A DNA stretch of 64,000 nucleotides from Brytella acorum. GTDB lineage: Bacteria; Pseudomonadota; Alphaproteobacteria; Acetobacterales; Acetobacteraceae. Positions 56,854-64,000 of the stretch are shown piece by piece. The notes below the pieces were generated by a model, which saw only the letters and a program-made list of their open reading frames with translations, did no database searches and was not told where the DNA came from. Where the stretch lies: the NCBI RefSeq assembly GCF_029309905.1, contig NZ_JARBJP010000008.1:46469-110468 (forward strand), in the 5' to 3' direction. How positions within the stretch are numbered: the stretch's first letter is position 1; every line of letters starts with the position of its first letter. The translations under genes and the position numbers were made by a program.

Positions 56854-57564
56854 ATGATGGCGGCTGGTTTGCGGATGGAGGCTGTCAGGCGCCTCGGGAT
56901 GGCGCTCGGAGTCACTCTGGTTCTGTCAGCCTGTGAAAGTGGCGCTCGACAGGATCCATGGATGGTCCGCCCCTCCGCCCGCGCGGACGTGATGCCGGCC
57001 AGTTCGCATGAAGCGCAGAATGCTGAGCTGATCTCCAAAAACGTCGTGTCGTCGTCGGTGGCGTTCGCCGCGCCGACAACGATGTCCTATCCGGATCGGC
57101 CGCTGGCGGAAAACCTCGCGAATTCGGTCGAGATGTCCGATTATACCGTCGCGCTTGAGAGCACGGGACTAATGTCCACGTTGCGCCGTGCCGGTCCATT
57201 TACGGTGTTCGCCGTTCCCAACTGGCCTCTCGAGGCGTTGGCGAAACAGTGGCCGGGAGGTCTTCAGTCTCCGCAATTCGAGCCGCAGATGCGGGCGATC
57301 CTGAGCTATACGATCGTGCCTGGAAAGTGGGACGAGGCGCATATCCGCAAGGTTATGGCTCAACGACATGTGACGACGATCGCGCTGTACACGTTGAACG
57401 GCGCGGTTTTGCAGGTCCGTCTTGAGGCAGCATCCGGACAGTTGGTGCTGTCCAATACGCGCGGTGAAATCAACCGCCTGTGGCTGACGGGTTTGCCCCA
57501 GTCCAATGGCGTGCTCTACTTCACGCAAGGGGTTCTGACGCCGACGTCATCTCGCCCGATCTGA
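56854..57564 (+). CDS. Fasciclin-domain lipoprotein
   Basis: The ATG at 56854 follows GAGGAACGT and gives 236 residues; ATG 56857 is equivalent. The leader ends in a lipobox (TLVLSAC). The C-terminal two thirds form a fasciclin (FAS1) domain: VALESTGLMSTLRRAGPFTV, then FAVPNWPLEALAKQW, MRAILSYTIVPGKWDEAHIR, and GVLYFTQGVLTP in place of the usual NGVIHVIDxVL. FAS1 proteins mediate adhesion or surface interactions. It probably sits on the outer membrane. Confidence 0.85.
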   Translation: MMAAGLRMEAVRRLGMALGVTLVLSACESGARQDPWMVRPSARADVMPASSHEAQNAELISKNVVSSSVAFAAPTTMSYPDRPLAENLANSVEMSDYTVALESTGLMSTLRRAGPFTVFAVPNWPLEALAKQWPGGLQSPQFEPQMRAILSYTIVPGKWDEAHIRKVMAQRHVTTIALYTLNGAVLQVRLEAASGQLVLSNTRGEINRLWLTGLPQSNGVLYFTQGVLTPTSSRPI

Positions 57565-57665
57565 GGTCGGCGGGCCCCTTCCGAAACAGACCATCCGCCG
57601 ACGATTATGTTCCAATCGATTTCTTCTTGTTCGCCGGGCAGGAACGGGTAAGTGAGCGTTAAGGA

Positions 57666-57692
57666 ATATCGTGTCGTGTGACGGCACGATAT
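57666..57692. promoter_or_regulatory. Inverted repeat upstream of the GT61-type gene
   Basis: ATATCGTG (57666-57673) and CACGATAT (57685-57692) form a perfect 8-bp inverted repeat with 11-nt spacer, about 88 bp before the ATG at 57780. It could be an operator. No matching regulator is nearby. Confidence 0.4.
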
Positions 57693-57779
57693 GAACATAA
57701 CAGGGTTGTGGTCCATCGGCGCCGGACGGGATTGTCTGCGGTTTTGCAACCGCGGGTGAAAGGCTGGATTCGGTGCATG

Positions 57780-59921
57780 GCTTCAGGGAGTTTCTCGGTG
57801 CTGGTTGATACGGACGCTCAAAGTCTTTCCCTGTGGCGGCGTAAATGCCTGGATGGGAATATCCAGCGGCTGGAGCAGTCCTCCGCGGAGTCGATCAGGA
57901 CACTTGCGCACCAGGTCCGGGTTGGCTTGCAGGAGAGTGACCTGCCGTCCGAAGTTCTTTTCAGGACGCTTATTGAGGCGTTGCCCGCAGCTTCCGAAGC
58001 TGGTGCGGCCCATGCGGTTGCGCGTCTGGCCTATGTGATCAGTCGTAAGCCCGGAAGCTACTGGCAGGGATTGTTTCCTTATTTTCGCGCCAGTCATCGG
58101 TCCGCCCGCACGTATTTCAACGCGTCATTCTCTTTCGAAGACGAAATCGTACCGACGCTGCCCGCGCGGATTCGTCAGTGTCGGCCCGACCGCGAGTCTT
58201 ACGGTCTTGCGGAGGTCGAGCAGATCGGCCTGTTCAACAAGAACAGAAAATTTCTCTACAGGTCGTATAACAAGGCTGAAGCACAGAACTATCTCGGTGA
58301 ATATTTTGGCCGGGATGTTCTTGATCTCTTCAACGCGATCCATATTCCTCAAGGGGAATCCGATTTCTTCCTGCTTGCGAGCCTGCTTCGTGAAGGCGGT
58401 GTCTCCGCGGATGTGTGTTCCGTGGCGAAGGCATCGATTTCGCCGCTTCTCGCCGCTGTCGAGGGGGTGGGGGTCGTCGAGCGCGATAGCCATATCGAAA
58501 AGAACTTTTTCTGCGCGCCAGCCGGGTCTCCCCTGATCAGGGCTTATTTCGAAAAGGTTCTCGCCTATCTCGTGCATTGTGCGGAAGCCAGTATCGCCCC
58601 CTCTTATGAGCAACTGACCTCAAGAGACGCCTTTCAGTCCTTTCTGTTCGATTCCTTTTGTGAAGGTCTGGACTTTGTTTCGTCCGAGAAGCTGACCCTG
58701 ATCGACGGTTCGACTTATGATGCCTTCGTGCAGGCCGGGGTCGAGGAAGAAAATCTCTGCCACGTTGACGATGGCGCATCTTTCCCGAGAACATCGCTCC
58801 TGGGGCGTGCCAGCCCGGGTTTTGTCGATGTTTCCTGGAAAGCCGATCGGGTTGTCTCATCATTGCCGGGACATTATTTTGCGCCTTCGGATCATGTCCG
58901 ACTGATCGGACATAACGCAGTCCCCCATCTGATCCGGCAGGCGCACGATCCTGTCGCCATTCCCAAACTCAACATTTTCCAGACTTATGATCTGGGGCTG
59001 AGTGGTCACGGTTGCATCTGGAAAGACGGTCGTTTCCTGCGTCTCGAAGCCTATCTCTCTTTCGTCGCGGAGTCGGAAACTCATCACGGCCATTGGCGGA
59101 CGCCGGCCAGTGCGGACGCCGTCCGGATCGTTGAAGAGCCGTCCATTGTTGCTTTCGGTGCGGGTTTTGGGTGCTATGGCCATTATCTTGTCGATGACGT
59201 GCCGCGACTGGCTCTGGCGCGTCATCTTCTCGGTGAGGAAGCCTATCAGAGCCGCCGCGTCATTGTTCCGCAGTCAACACCGGACTGGGCCATTGGCGTT
59301 CTCAAGGCTCTGGCCGGGGTGCGGGAAGAGGCGCTCCTGTTCTTCGATCACACAAGAGAGTTCCTCCAGGTGCGAGATGCGATCGTGCCGTCTTTCGCCC
59401 ATCGAGACTACCGGTTTCATTCCTTCGTACGTGACTATTACGGCAGCCTCGCGAAAAACGCGGCGACGCCTTTTCGTCGCATCTGTCTGTCTCGCAGGGC
59501 CTGGGAGCCACACAAGGTCAACCAGCGGGTCTTCGAGGAGCAGGAGAAATTCGAGGGTATGGCTGTCGAGCGGGGGTTCGAACTCGTGGCTCCGGAGACA
59601 CTTCCGATAGAAGACCAGATTCGCCTTCTTGCGGAGACACGCTGCCAAATCGGCGAGCACGGTTCGGCCCAGCATGCGTCGATTTACAACCGCTTCGGCA
59701 TGACGGTCGGGACCATCAATCCTTTGACGGAAATCCAGACCAATCTGGGGCGTCTTTATGGCGACACGAACGTCATCACCTTCGCTGATGGCCAGCGCGG
59801 AGATGACAAGGGCAACACGTTTTTCTCGCTTTCCGACGCGAAACTGGAGCAGTTTTTTGCAACGGTCGAAGCGGAGGATCGGGCCCGGTCTTCCCGCTAT
59901 AGGTCAATGGCAAGCCTCTGA
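57780..59921 (+). CDS. Large GT32-like/GT61 fusion glycosyltransferase
   Basis: The ATG at 57780 gives 713 residues; an in-frame ATG 57678 would add a basic extension. The C-terminal third matches GT61 (DUF563): GCYGHYLVDDVPRLALARHL, FRRICLSRRAWEPHKVN, AVERGFELVAPETLPIEDQI and CQIGEHGSAQHASIYN. The N-terminal part (about residues 110-330) resembles a GT32-type domain (QNYLGEYFGRDVLDLFNAIH, ESDFFLLASLLREGGVSADV), but the usual DXD in GG.YADADD reads SADVCS, so that metal site seems lost. It probably acts in surface polysaccharide or glycan assembly. The fusion reading is inference from patterns. Confidence 0.7.
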   Translation, partial: ASGSFSVLVDTDAQSLSLWRRKCLDGNIQRLEQSSAESIRTLAHQVRVGLQESDLPSEVLFRTLIEALPAASEAGAAHAVARLAYVISRKPGSYWQGLFPYFRASHRSARTYFNASFSFEDEIVPTLPARIRQCRPDRESYGLAEVEQIGLFNKNRKFLYRSYNKAEAQNYLGEYFGRDVLDLFNAIHIPQGESDFFLLASLLREGGVSADVCSVAKASISPLLAAVEGVGVVERDSHIEKNFFCAPAGSPLIRAYFEKVLAYLVHCAEASIAPSYEQLTSRDAFQSFLFDSFCEGLDFVSSEKLTLIDGSTYDAFVQAGVEEENLCHVDDGASFPRTSLLGRASPGFVDVSWKADRVVSSLPGHYFAPSDHVRLIGHNAVPHLIRQAHDPVAIPKLNIFQTYDLGLSGHGCIWKDGRFLRLEAYLSFVAESETHHGHWRTPASADAVRIVEEPSIVAFGAGFGCYGHYLVDDVPRLALARHLLGEEAYQSRRVIVPQSTPDWAIGVLKALAGVREEALLFFDHTREFLQVRDAIVPSFAHRDYRFHSFVRDYYGSLAKNAATPFRRICLSRRAWEPHKVNQRVFEEQEKFEGMAVERGFELVAPETLPIEDQIRLLAETRCQIGEHGSAQHASIYNRFGMTVGTINPLTEIQTNLGRLYGDTNVITFADGQRGDDKGNTFFSLSDAKLEQFFATVEAEDRARSSRYRSMASL

Positions 59922-59943
59922 AGCTCGGTTGGTATCCGTAAGA

Positions 59944-60522
59944 TCAGCTTTCCAATAGGTTATGGATGGCCCGAAAACGTTCGAGTGAGGCGGCAATATC
60001 GAGAAGGTCGGGCGTCAGAGCCAGAAAATCAGCGCCAGAGGCGATCATCGCACGTGCGGTTTCGATCGAGGTGACGTCTTCTGCCACGAGTGGAAGTTCG
60101 GCGATGTCCGTCCACCATTCGATCAGTTCCGGCGGCGCATTTTCGAAGGCGACATAATCGACATCCGCTTCTCCGGCTGACATGGCCTCGTCCCGGCTTG
60201 CGCCGCACGACATGCCGAGTTGGAGCGTGTCGCCGATCTTTTGACGTGCATCGGCCAGAAGGGGCGAATGACGGGAAAGATGAACGCCGTCGCACTCCAG
60301 TTCGCGCGCCAGGGACGGCAGATCGGTCAGCATGAGCGCGATGTTATGTCGACGTGTCAGGGGCATGAGCGCCTGAACGGCTGTTTTCGCCATTTCAGGG
60401 TCCGTAGTGGTCAGCCGGATGGCATCGGGCCGTGCGATGGCGATTGCTTCTGACACGAAACCGCTATGCCTGGCGGCGTCGAATTCGGTCGGGAGCACGA
60501 GGTAAAGCCCGCTGCTAGGCAT
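59944..60522 (-). CDS. ThiE-like thiamine phosphate synthase-family protein
   Basis: The ATG at 60522 (MPSSGLYLVLPTEFDAARHS) gives 192 residues. It has the TenI/ThiE TIM-barrel look: HNIALMLTDLPSLARELECD, GVHLSRHSPLLADARQKIGD and GMSCGASRDEAMSAGEADVD with YVAFENAPP. Some conserved ThiE substrate residues are altered and the protein is short, so it may be a ThiE homologue with another role rather than a proven thiamine synthase. It ends the minus-strand pair with the 145-residue protein upstream. Confidence 0.75.
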   Translation of the reverse strand: MPSSGLYLVLPTEFDAARHSGFVSEAIAIARPDAIRLTTTDPEMAKTAVQALMPLTRRHNIALMLTDLPSLARELECDGVHLSRHSPLLADARQKIGDTLQLGMSCGASRDEAMSAGEADVDYVAFENAPPELIEWWTDIAELPLVAEDVTSIETARAMIASGADFLALTPDLLDIAASLERFRAIHNLLES

Positions 60523-60595
60523 GTGATGTTTCCAGTCATGAGTGATGGCATGGAGCGCCGATCGCGCGGCCTTCGAGAGGAAAGCGCGCGTTGTC

Positions 60596-61033
60596 TTATG
60601 GCACGGCGCCGGCAAGAAAGGTGGCCAGTTTCAGGCGATGATATTCCGCATAGGGGGGCAGGCCGAGAGAGAGCGCCTCGGGACGCGTATCCAGGATGTG
60701 CGCCCCACAGGTCTTCGCGAGAGCGCCAAGAGCGCGGCGTTGGGCGGGATTTCCGCTGAACACGACATAAACCTGACCATGTCGCATGGCCCAGGCGGCG
60801 ACCGCCGCCGCTGTTCCGCAATCGAGAATGTCAGGGTGAGCGTTATCGTGCATGAGCGCTCGCCACCAGGGTGCTCCCAGGGCAAGAGCCGCTCCGGGGG
60901 CGGAAATCAGTGCGACCGGTTCGGGAGATCGGATGGATTCGAGGAGTGTGAATGTCTGCGGGCACGCAATCTCAACGATGCGTGGAGGCAGGGGCGGCAA
61001 CGCGATGGGTTGGGAAGGATTGTCTGTGTTCAT
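60596..61033 (-). CDS. Conserved unknown protein
   Basis: The ATG at 61033 (MNTDNPSQPIALPPLPPRIV) gives 145 residues. It contains PEPVALISAPGAALALGAPW, HPDILDCGTAAAVAAWAMRH and LDTRPEALSLGLPPYAEYHR, with a glycine-rich centre but no catalytic signature recognised. It lies upstream of the ThiE-like gene on the same strand and may be co-transcribed with it. Confidence 0.65.
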   Translation of the reverse strand: MNTDNPSQPIALPPLPPRIVEIACPQTFTLLESIRSPEPVALISAPGAALALGAPWWRALMHDNAHPDILDCGTAAAVAAWAMRHGQVYVVFSGNPAQRRALGALAKTCGAHILDTRPEALSLGLPPYAEYHRLKLATFLAGAVP

Positions 61034-61089
61034 GCTTGACGGGACGGTCGGATAAAGGCTTCCTGAGCGAATATTCACGATAGCATGAA

Positions 61090-61314
61090 GTGGGGCGTCG
61101 ATTGAAACTGCAGGACCGAACGCGTGAAGAGTCGAGGGCTACGGATCCGACGGATCGGCTGGCCAGTGCCCTGACACGCATCGCGTATGCCCTTGACCGA
61201 GCTCCGTCACAGACTGAGGTGGAACTGCAGACGATCGCCGCCAATATCGATGCGCTCCGGGTTCGTATCCGGACGTCCCTCGAGGCGGGTTCCGACTCAG
61301 AAGAGGAGAGATAA
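61090..61314 (+). CDS. Small coiled-coil protein before zapA (DUF4164-like)
   Basis: A 74-residue frame from GTG 61090. The sequence LQDRTREESRATDPTDRLAS then LTRIAYALDRAPSQTEVELQ and IAANIDALRVRIRTSLEAG is almost wholly helical and charged. Small helical genes of the DUF4164 type commonly precede zapA in alphaproteobacteria, and zapA starts 3 bp after its stop. It may take part in cell division with ZapA, by context only. Confidence 0.65.
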   Translation: MGRRLKLQDRTREESRATDPTDRLASALTRIAYALDRAPSQTEVELQTIAANIDALRVRIRTSLEAGSDSEEER

Positions 61315-61317
61315 GGC

Positions 61318-61659
61318 ATGGGGCAGGTTTCCATCCGCCTGAACGGGTATGCTTACAGCGTCAATTGCCAGGACGGCGAGGAGGGCCATCTTCTGGCGAT
61401 GGCGTCTCAGGTCGAGCGGCGCATCGAGCGCGTGCGCGCTATTGGTGCGGGTGGCAGTGAGGTGCGCTCCCTCGTTCTGGCTGCGCTCCTCATGGCGGAC
61501 GAGATTCACGATCTTGCGGCCTCGAAGCTGCCCTCCACGGCTGCCGCAACGCTCCTTGCCGCGGAACATGCGGTTCGCGAGAACGAAAACCGTCGTGAAC
61601 AGCTGCTTCTGCTGGCCGAACGCGCCGAAGGCATTGCAGCGGAGCTTGAGGCTTCCTAA
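61318..61659 (+). CDS. zapA: Cell division protein ZapA
   Basis: A 113-residue protein. The ZapA fold is shown by MGQVSIRLNGYAYSVNCQDG, then EEGHLLAMASQVERRIERVR, and a coiled coil containing SLVLAALLMADEIHDLAAS. ZapA cross-links FtsZ filaments at the division site. The downstream order zapA, 6S RNA, 5-formyl-THF cyclo-ligase is the ancient conserved one of proteobacteria. Confidence 0.93.
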   Translation: MGQVSIRLNGYAYSVNCQDGEEGHLLAMASQVERRIERVRAIGAGGSEVRSLVLAALLMADEIHDLAASKLPSTAAATLLAAEHAVRENENRREQLLLLAERAEGIAAELEAS

Positions 61660-61663
61660 TATA

Positions 61664-61834
61664 CGCGTGTGGGACTGCTTGGCGCGTCAGGCAATTCATC
61701 CTCTGGGCCGATAAGCGCTTCCTCGGGAGCTGGCTCTGTCGTGGCCGTGGTCACGTTACCCGGCGCCCACCTGCACCTGCAGGTCCGGGAGGGCTGATAA
61801 GACCAACGGCTATGGTGGTTCCACACGGTTTTTT
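61664..61834 (+). ncRNA. ssrS: 6S RNA
   Basis: Between zapA and the 5-formyl-THF cyclo-ligase gene lies a 177-nt gap, the classic site of ssrS. The ends pair: CGTGTGG (61666-61672) with CCACACG (61821-61827). A GC-rich terminal stem is followed by a T tract (61829-61834). The interior can form the long imperfect hairpin with a central open loop. 6S RNA mimics an open promoter and holds sigma-70 RNA polymerase in stationary phase. Exact 5' end is inferred. Confidence 0.82.
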
Positions 61835-61836
61835 CC

Positions 61837-62394
61837 ATGAATCCTGATCACGAGAAGCGCCTACTGCGCGAGCGGATGCGCGCAAAACGGGCCACGCACC
61901 CGCAGGACGAGGCAGGGCAGGTCGCGTTGTGCGATAACCTTTTTCGTCTTCTGCACACACTTCCATATCAGAGCATCGGTTGTGTCTGGCCTCTCGCTGG
62001 AGAGGCAGACCTTCGTCCGGTCTGCCATGCTCTGCATCAGATCGGTCGGCGCGTTCTACTCCCGGAGACGACGCCCCGCGCCCGACCTCTTGTGTTTCGG
62101 GAGTGGACTCCTGATGTGCGGATGGTATCCGGGCTTTTCGGCACCTCGCATCCTGAAGGGGCAGTTGTCGTTCCCGATATTCTTCTGGTGCCCCTTCTGG
62201 CGTTCGACCGCCGGGGTGCGCGCCTCGGCTATGGCGGCGGCTACTATGATCGGACGTTATCCGATCTCAAATGTCCGTCCATCGGTTTTGCCTTTGCCTG
62301 GCAGGAGGTGGACGTGGTGCCGACCGGTCCGTATGACTGGCCGCTGGATCGAATTGTGACGGACAGGGATATATTGACGTTCCCTGCGCGGTAG
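61837..62394 (+). CDS. ygfA: 5-formyltetrahydrofolate cyclo-ligase
   Basis: A 185-residue protein. MNPDHEKRLLRERMRAKRAT, then SIGCVWPLAGEADLRPVCHA, RRVLLPETTPRARPLVFREW and the ATP-binding GARLGYGGGYYDRTLSDL are the MTHFS family motifs. It converts 5-formyl-THF to methenyl-THF. It follows 6S RNA directly, within a few bases of the terminator-like T run. Confidence 0.93.
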   Translation: MNPDHEKRLLRERMRAKRATHPQDEAGQVALCDNLFRLLHTLPYQSIGCVWPLAGEADLRPVCHALHQIGRRVLLPETTPRARPLVFREWTPDVRMVSGLFGTSHPEGAVVVPDILLVPLLAFDRRGARLGYGGGYYDRTLSDLKCPSIGFAFAWQEVDVVPTGPYDWPLDRIVTDRDILTFPAR

Positions 62395-62404
62395 GAGTGA
62401 CGGG

Positions 62405-63217
62405 GTGCGGCTGGCTTTTCTTGGTGATGTCCTGGGTCGTGCCGGGCGAGACGCGATCACGCAGCATCTTCCGGCCTTGCGAACTTCTCTCCGCCTCGAT
62501 GTCGTGGTCGCCAATGGCGAAAATGCATCCCACGGATATGGACTCTCCCCGTCGAATGCCGATGATCTGTTTCGTGCGGGGGTGGATGTGATCACGCTGG
62601 GCAATCATGCCTGGGATCGTCGGGACATGATCGCTCATATTGGGCAGACCCCCCGTATTATTCGGCCGCTGAATTATCCGCAGGGGACGCCGGGGCAGGG
62701 GTACCATCTGCTGTCTCTCGCGGATGGACGGCGAGCTCTGGTGGTCAACGTCATGGGGCGTCTTTTCATGGATGCTCTGGATGATCCGTTTCGTGTGACG
62801 GCCGAGCTTCTGACCCGATACAAACTCGGCGCTTCCGTGCAGGCGGTCATTATTGATATTCACGGGGAAGCGACCAGCGAAAAAATGGCGTTTGGTCATG
62901 TTTTTGATGGGCATGCGTCGCTCGTTGTCGGCACCCATACGCATGTCCCCACGGCTGATGCCCGGATCCTCAGCAACGGAACCGCCTATCAGACGGATGC
63001 AGGTATGTGCGGTGACTACGACAGTGTGATCGGCATGGGAAAAACCGCGTCCATAAGCCGCTTTCTTAAAAAAATGCCGGGTGAGCGACCGCAGCCTGCG
63101 GAAGGTGAAGGTACGATGTGTGGCGTGTTCGTTGAGACGGACGACAAGACGGGGCTTGCAAAGTCGGTCCAGCCCATACGAGTCGGTGGTCTTCTTGCTC
63201 AGGCATTACCGGCTTGA
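62405..63217 (+). CDS. YmdB-like metallophosphoesterase
   Basis: A 270-residue protein from GTG 62405, 10 bp after the cyclo-ligase gene. The TIGR00282 set of metal ligands is complete: MRLAFLGDVLGRAGRDAITQ, VVANGENASHGYGL, VITLGNHAWDRRDMI and VVGTHTHVPTADARIL. Relatives include Bacillus YmdB, a cyclic-nucleotide phosphodiesterase that affects biofilm and motility. The substrate here is not proven. Confidence 0.92.
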   Translation: MRLAFLGDVLGRAGRDAITQHLPALRTSLRLDVVVANGENASHGYGLSPSNADDLFRAGVDVITLGNHAWDRRDMIAHIGQTPRIIRPLNYPQGTPGQGYHLLSLADGRRALVVNVMGRLFMDALDDPFRVTAELLTRYKLGASVQAVIIDIHGEATSEKMAFGHVFDGHASLVVGTHTHVPTADARILSNGTAYQTDAGMCGDYDSVIGMGKTASISRFLKKMPGERPQPAEGEGTMCGVFVETDDKTGLAKSVQPIRVGGLLAQALPA

Positions 63218-63290
63218 CTGCGTTAATCACTTATTAACCTCGTTGTGGCTCAATCCAGGACTGCGAAAACGCATACTGGAGATTTCCAAC

Positions 63291-63704
63291 ATGGCAGGAC
63301 TCGGAATTCGTCTCGCGGCGGGTGACAAGCTCGTCGTGAATGGCGCCGCCATTCAGTTTGAGACGGACGCACGCATAACGTTCGTCAATCACGTCAATTT
63401 TCTTTTCGGACGTCAGATTTTGGCGCCGGATGAGGCTGTGACACCGGCGCGACGGATCTATTTCGCGTTGCAGACCGCCTATGTGGGAACGCCCGAAGAG
63501 CGCTGTGAGGCTTTGAAAAGCGCGGAATACTTCATAACCGCCTTTGCGGCGGAAACGACCTCAACCTACGCACGTGCTTTGCTGACGGATGCTCTTCATG
63601 CGGCCCGGGACGGTCGGGGTTATGATGCGCTGCGCTTTGCCCGACGTATTATCCGTCACGAAGACGCCGTCCTTGCGCCCAGAATTTCTGATCCGGCTGT
63701 ATGA
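63291..63704 (+). CDS. flbT: Flagellin synthesis repressor FlbT
   Basis: The ATG at 63291, with CTGGAG 9 nt upstream, gives 137 residues, the normal FlbT length. MAGLGIRLAAGDKLVVNGAA begins the family fold, followed by RITFVNHVNFLFGRQILAPD, RIYFALQTAYVG and YALRFARRIIRHE-like terminal helix. FlbT binds the flagellin mRNA leader and destabilises it until the hook is built. It indicates a flagellated organism. flaF, its usual partner, is not seen. Confidence 0.93.
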   Translation: MAGLGIRLAAGDKLVVNGAAIQFETDARITFVNHVNFLFGRQILAPDEAVTPARRIYFALQTAYVGTPEERCEALKSAEYFITAFAAETTSTYARALLTDALHAARDGRGYDALRFARRIIRHEDAVLAPRISDPAV

Positions 63705-64000
63705 TTTTTCGTCTCTTTGGAGGCTGGTATTGATCGATTCGTGGTTTGGTTTTTGGGATATGAGGGTGTTTGAGGTTGGCTGATTAGGTGTTTTAGGGAT
63801 TTTTTTCGTTTTTATGACGTGTGAATGTGTGTGTGGATATTGGGGATAAGTGTTTTTTGGTGAGGTTTTTAGGTTTTTTGGTTGTGGGTAAGTATGATTT
63901 TTTAGGGTGTTGACGTGATGTGTTGTGTCGCTTAGAAGGCCGCTCACCGACGCGGTTTGAGTGTTTGGTTCTTGGGTTTTCTGAAGGAATGCCTGGGTTT
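63705..64000. other. C-poor non-coding tract at the right end
   Basis: About 300 bp without a gene. From roughly 63715 to 63905 the plus strand is almost all G and T with very few C, a striking strand asymmetry. A minus-strand frame over this tract is a by-product of the composition and is not considered real. The right part contains a promoter-like sequence. Confidence 0.6.
63910..63938 (+). promoter_or_regulatory. Sigma-70-type promoter, possibly of an rRNA operon
   Basis: TTGACG (63910-63915) and TAGAAG (63933-63938) are separated by exactly 17 bp, followed by a GC-rich discriminator-like GCCGCTCACC. Downstream sequence to the window end is a leader without coding capacity. Strong, stringently regulated rRNA promoters have this kind of layout, but the transcript lies beyond the window, so the target is unproven. 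Confidence 0.45.

Noticed and set aside
63561..63947. Minus-strand frame rich in Lys, Asn, Pro and Thr at the right end
   Set aside because: It arises from the G/T-rich plus strand and overlaps flbT; the residue composition is an artefact.

Overview
The window reads as chromosome of an alphaproteobacterium, most likely a flagellated acetic acid bacterium (Acetobacteraceae). The pointers are an F1 ATP synthase operon that starts at atpH with no F0 genes beside it, a GcrA cell-cycle regulator, FlbT, a dapF-mtaB-ftsY block, a bifunctional ManC-type sugar nucleotide enzyme and generally high GC. The genus (for example Asaia-like) is inference only.

Layout. 1-3911: the end of a sugar/polyol uptake and catabolism operon (periplasmic binding protein, FGGY kinase, GlpD-like flavoprotein; an erythritol-type pathway is possible). 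4562-7609: a TonB-dependent receptor with its terminator. 7893-9353: mannose-1-phosphate guanylyltransferase/mannose-6-phosphate isomerase. 10157-21672: an 11.5-kb integrated element in the 3' end of a tRNA-Thr(CGT) gene, flanked by 46-bp direct repeats. It carries a tyrosine integrase, a DUF433/DUF5615 toxin-antitoxin-like pair, an XRE regulator, a chain of overlapping unknown genes (two of them probably related and bearing Tat-like leaders), an AlpA-like protein, a Toprim primase, a DUF927 ATPase and a serine resolvase. Both ends carry mirrored sets of short repeats that look like recombinase arm sites. No capsid, terminase or conjugation genes are visible, so it resembles a satellite or integrative mobilizable island.

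21795-25560: pqiABC envelope lipid-transport operon. 25632-26963: secE-nusG with tRNA-Trp and tRNA-Gly. 27247-32195: atpHAGDC with a strong terminator. 32354-36013: queF, rnd, gcrA and a coiled-coil/AT-hook protein. 36695-38033: a candidate membrane-acting toxin followed 4 nt later by a very AT-rich membrane protein that could be its immunity protein. This is the most eye-catching accessory locus outside the island. 38168-41558: an OPT transporter, a Crp-family regulator and an exported thioredoxin on the minus strand. 41724-50379: mainly housekeeping metabolism and tRNA/protein export functions (cobalamin adenosyltransferase, panC, dapF, mtaB, ftsY, mazG). 50591-57564: argC, a penicillin-acylase family enzyme, the divergent EF-P modification pair epmB/epmA and two lipoproteins. 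57780-59921: a large protein that looks like a GT32-like domain with a damaged DXD joined to a GT61 domain. 59944-63704: a ThiE-like protein, zapA, a 6S RNA between zapA and the 5-formyl-THF cyclo-ligase gene, a YmdB-like phosphoesterase and flbT. The last 300 bases are extremely C-poor and end with a promoter-like sequence that could lead into an rRNA operon beyond the window.

All functional calls come from reading motifs and gene order by eye. No database search was run.
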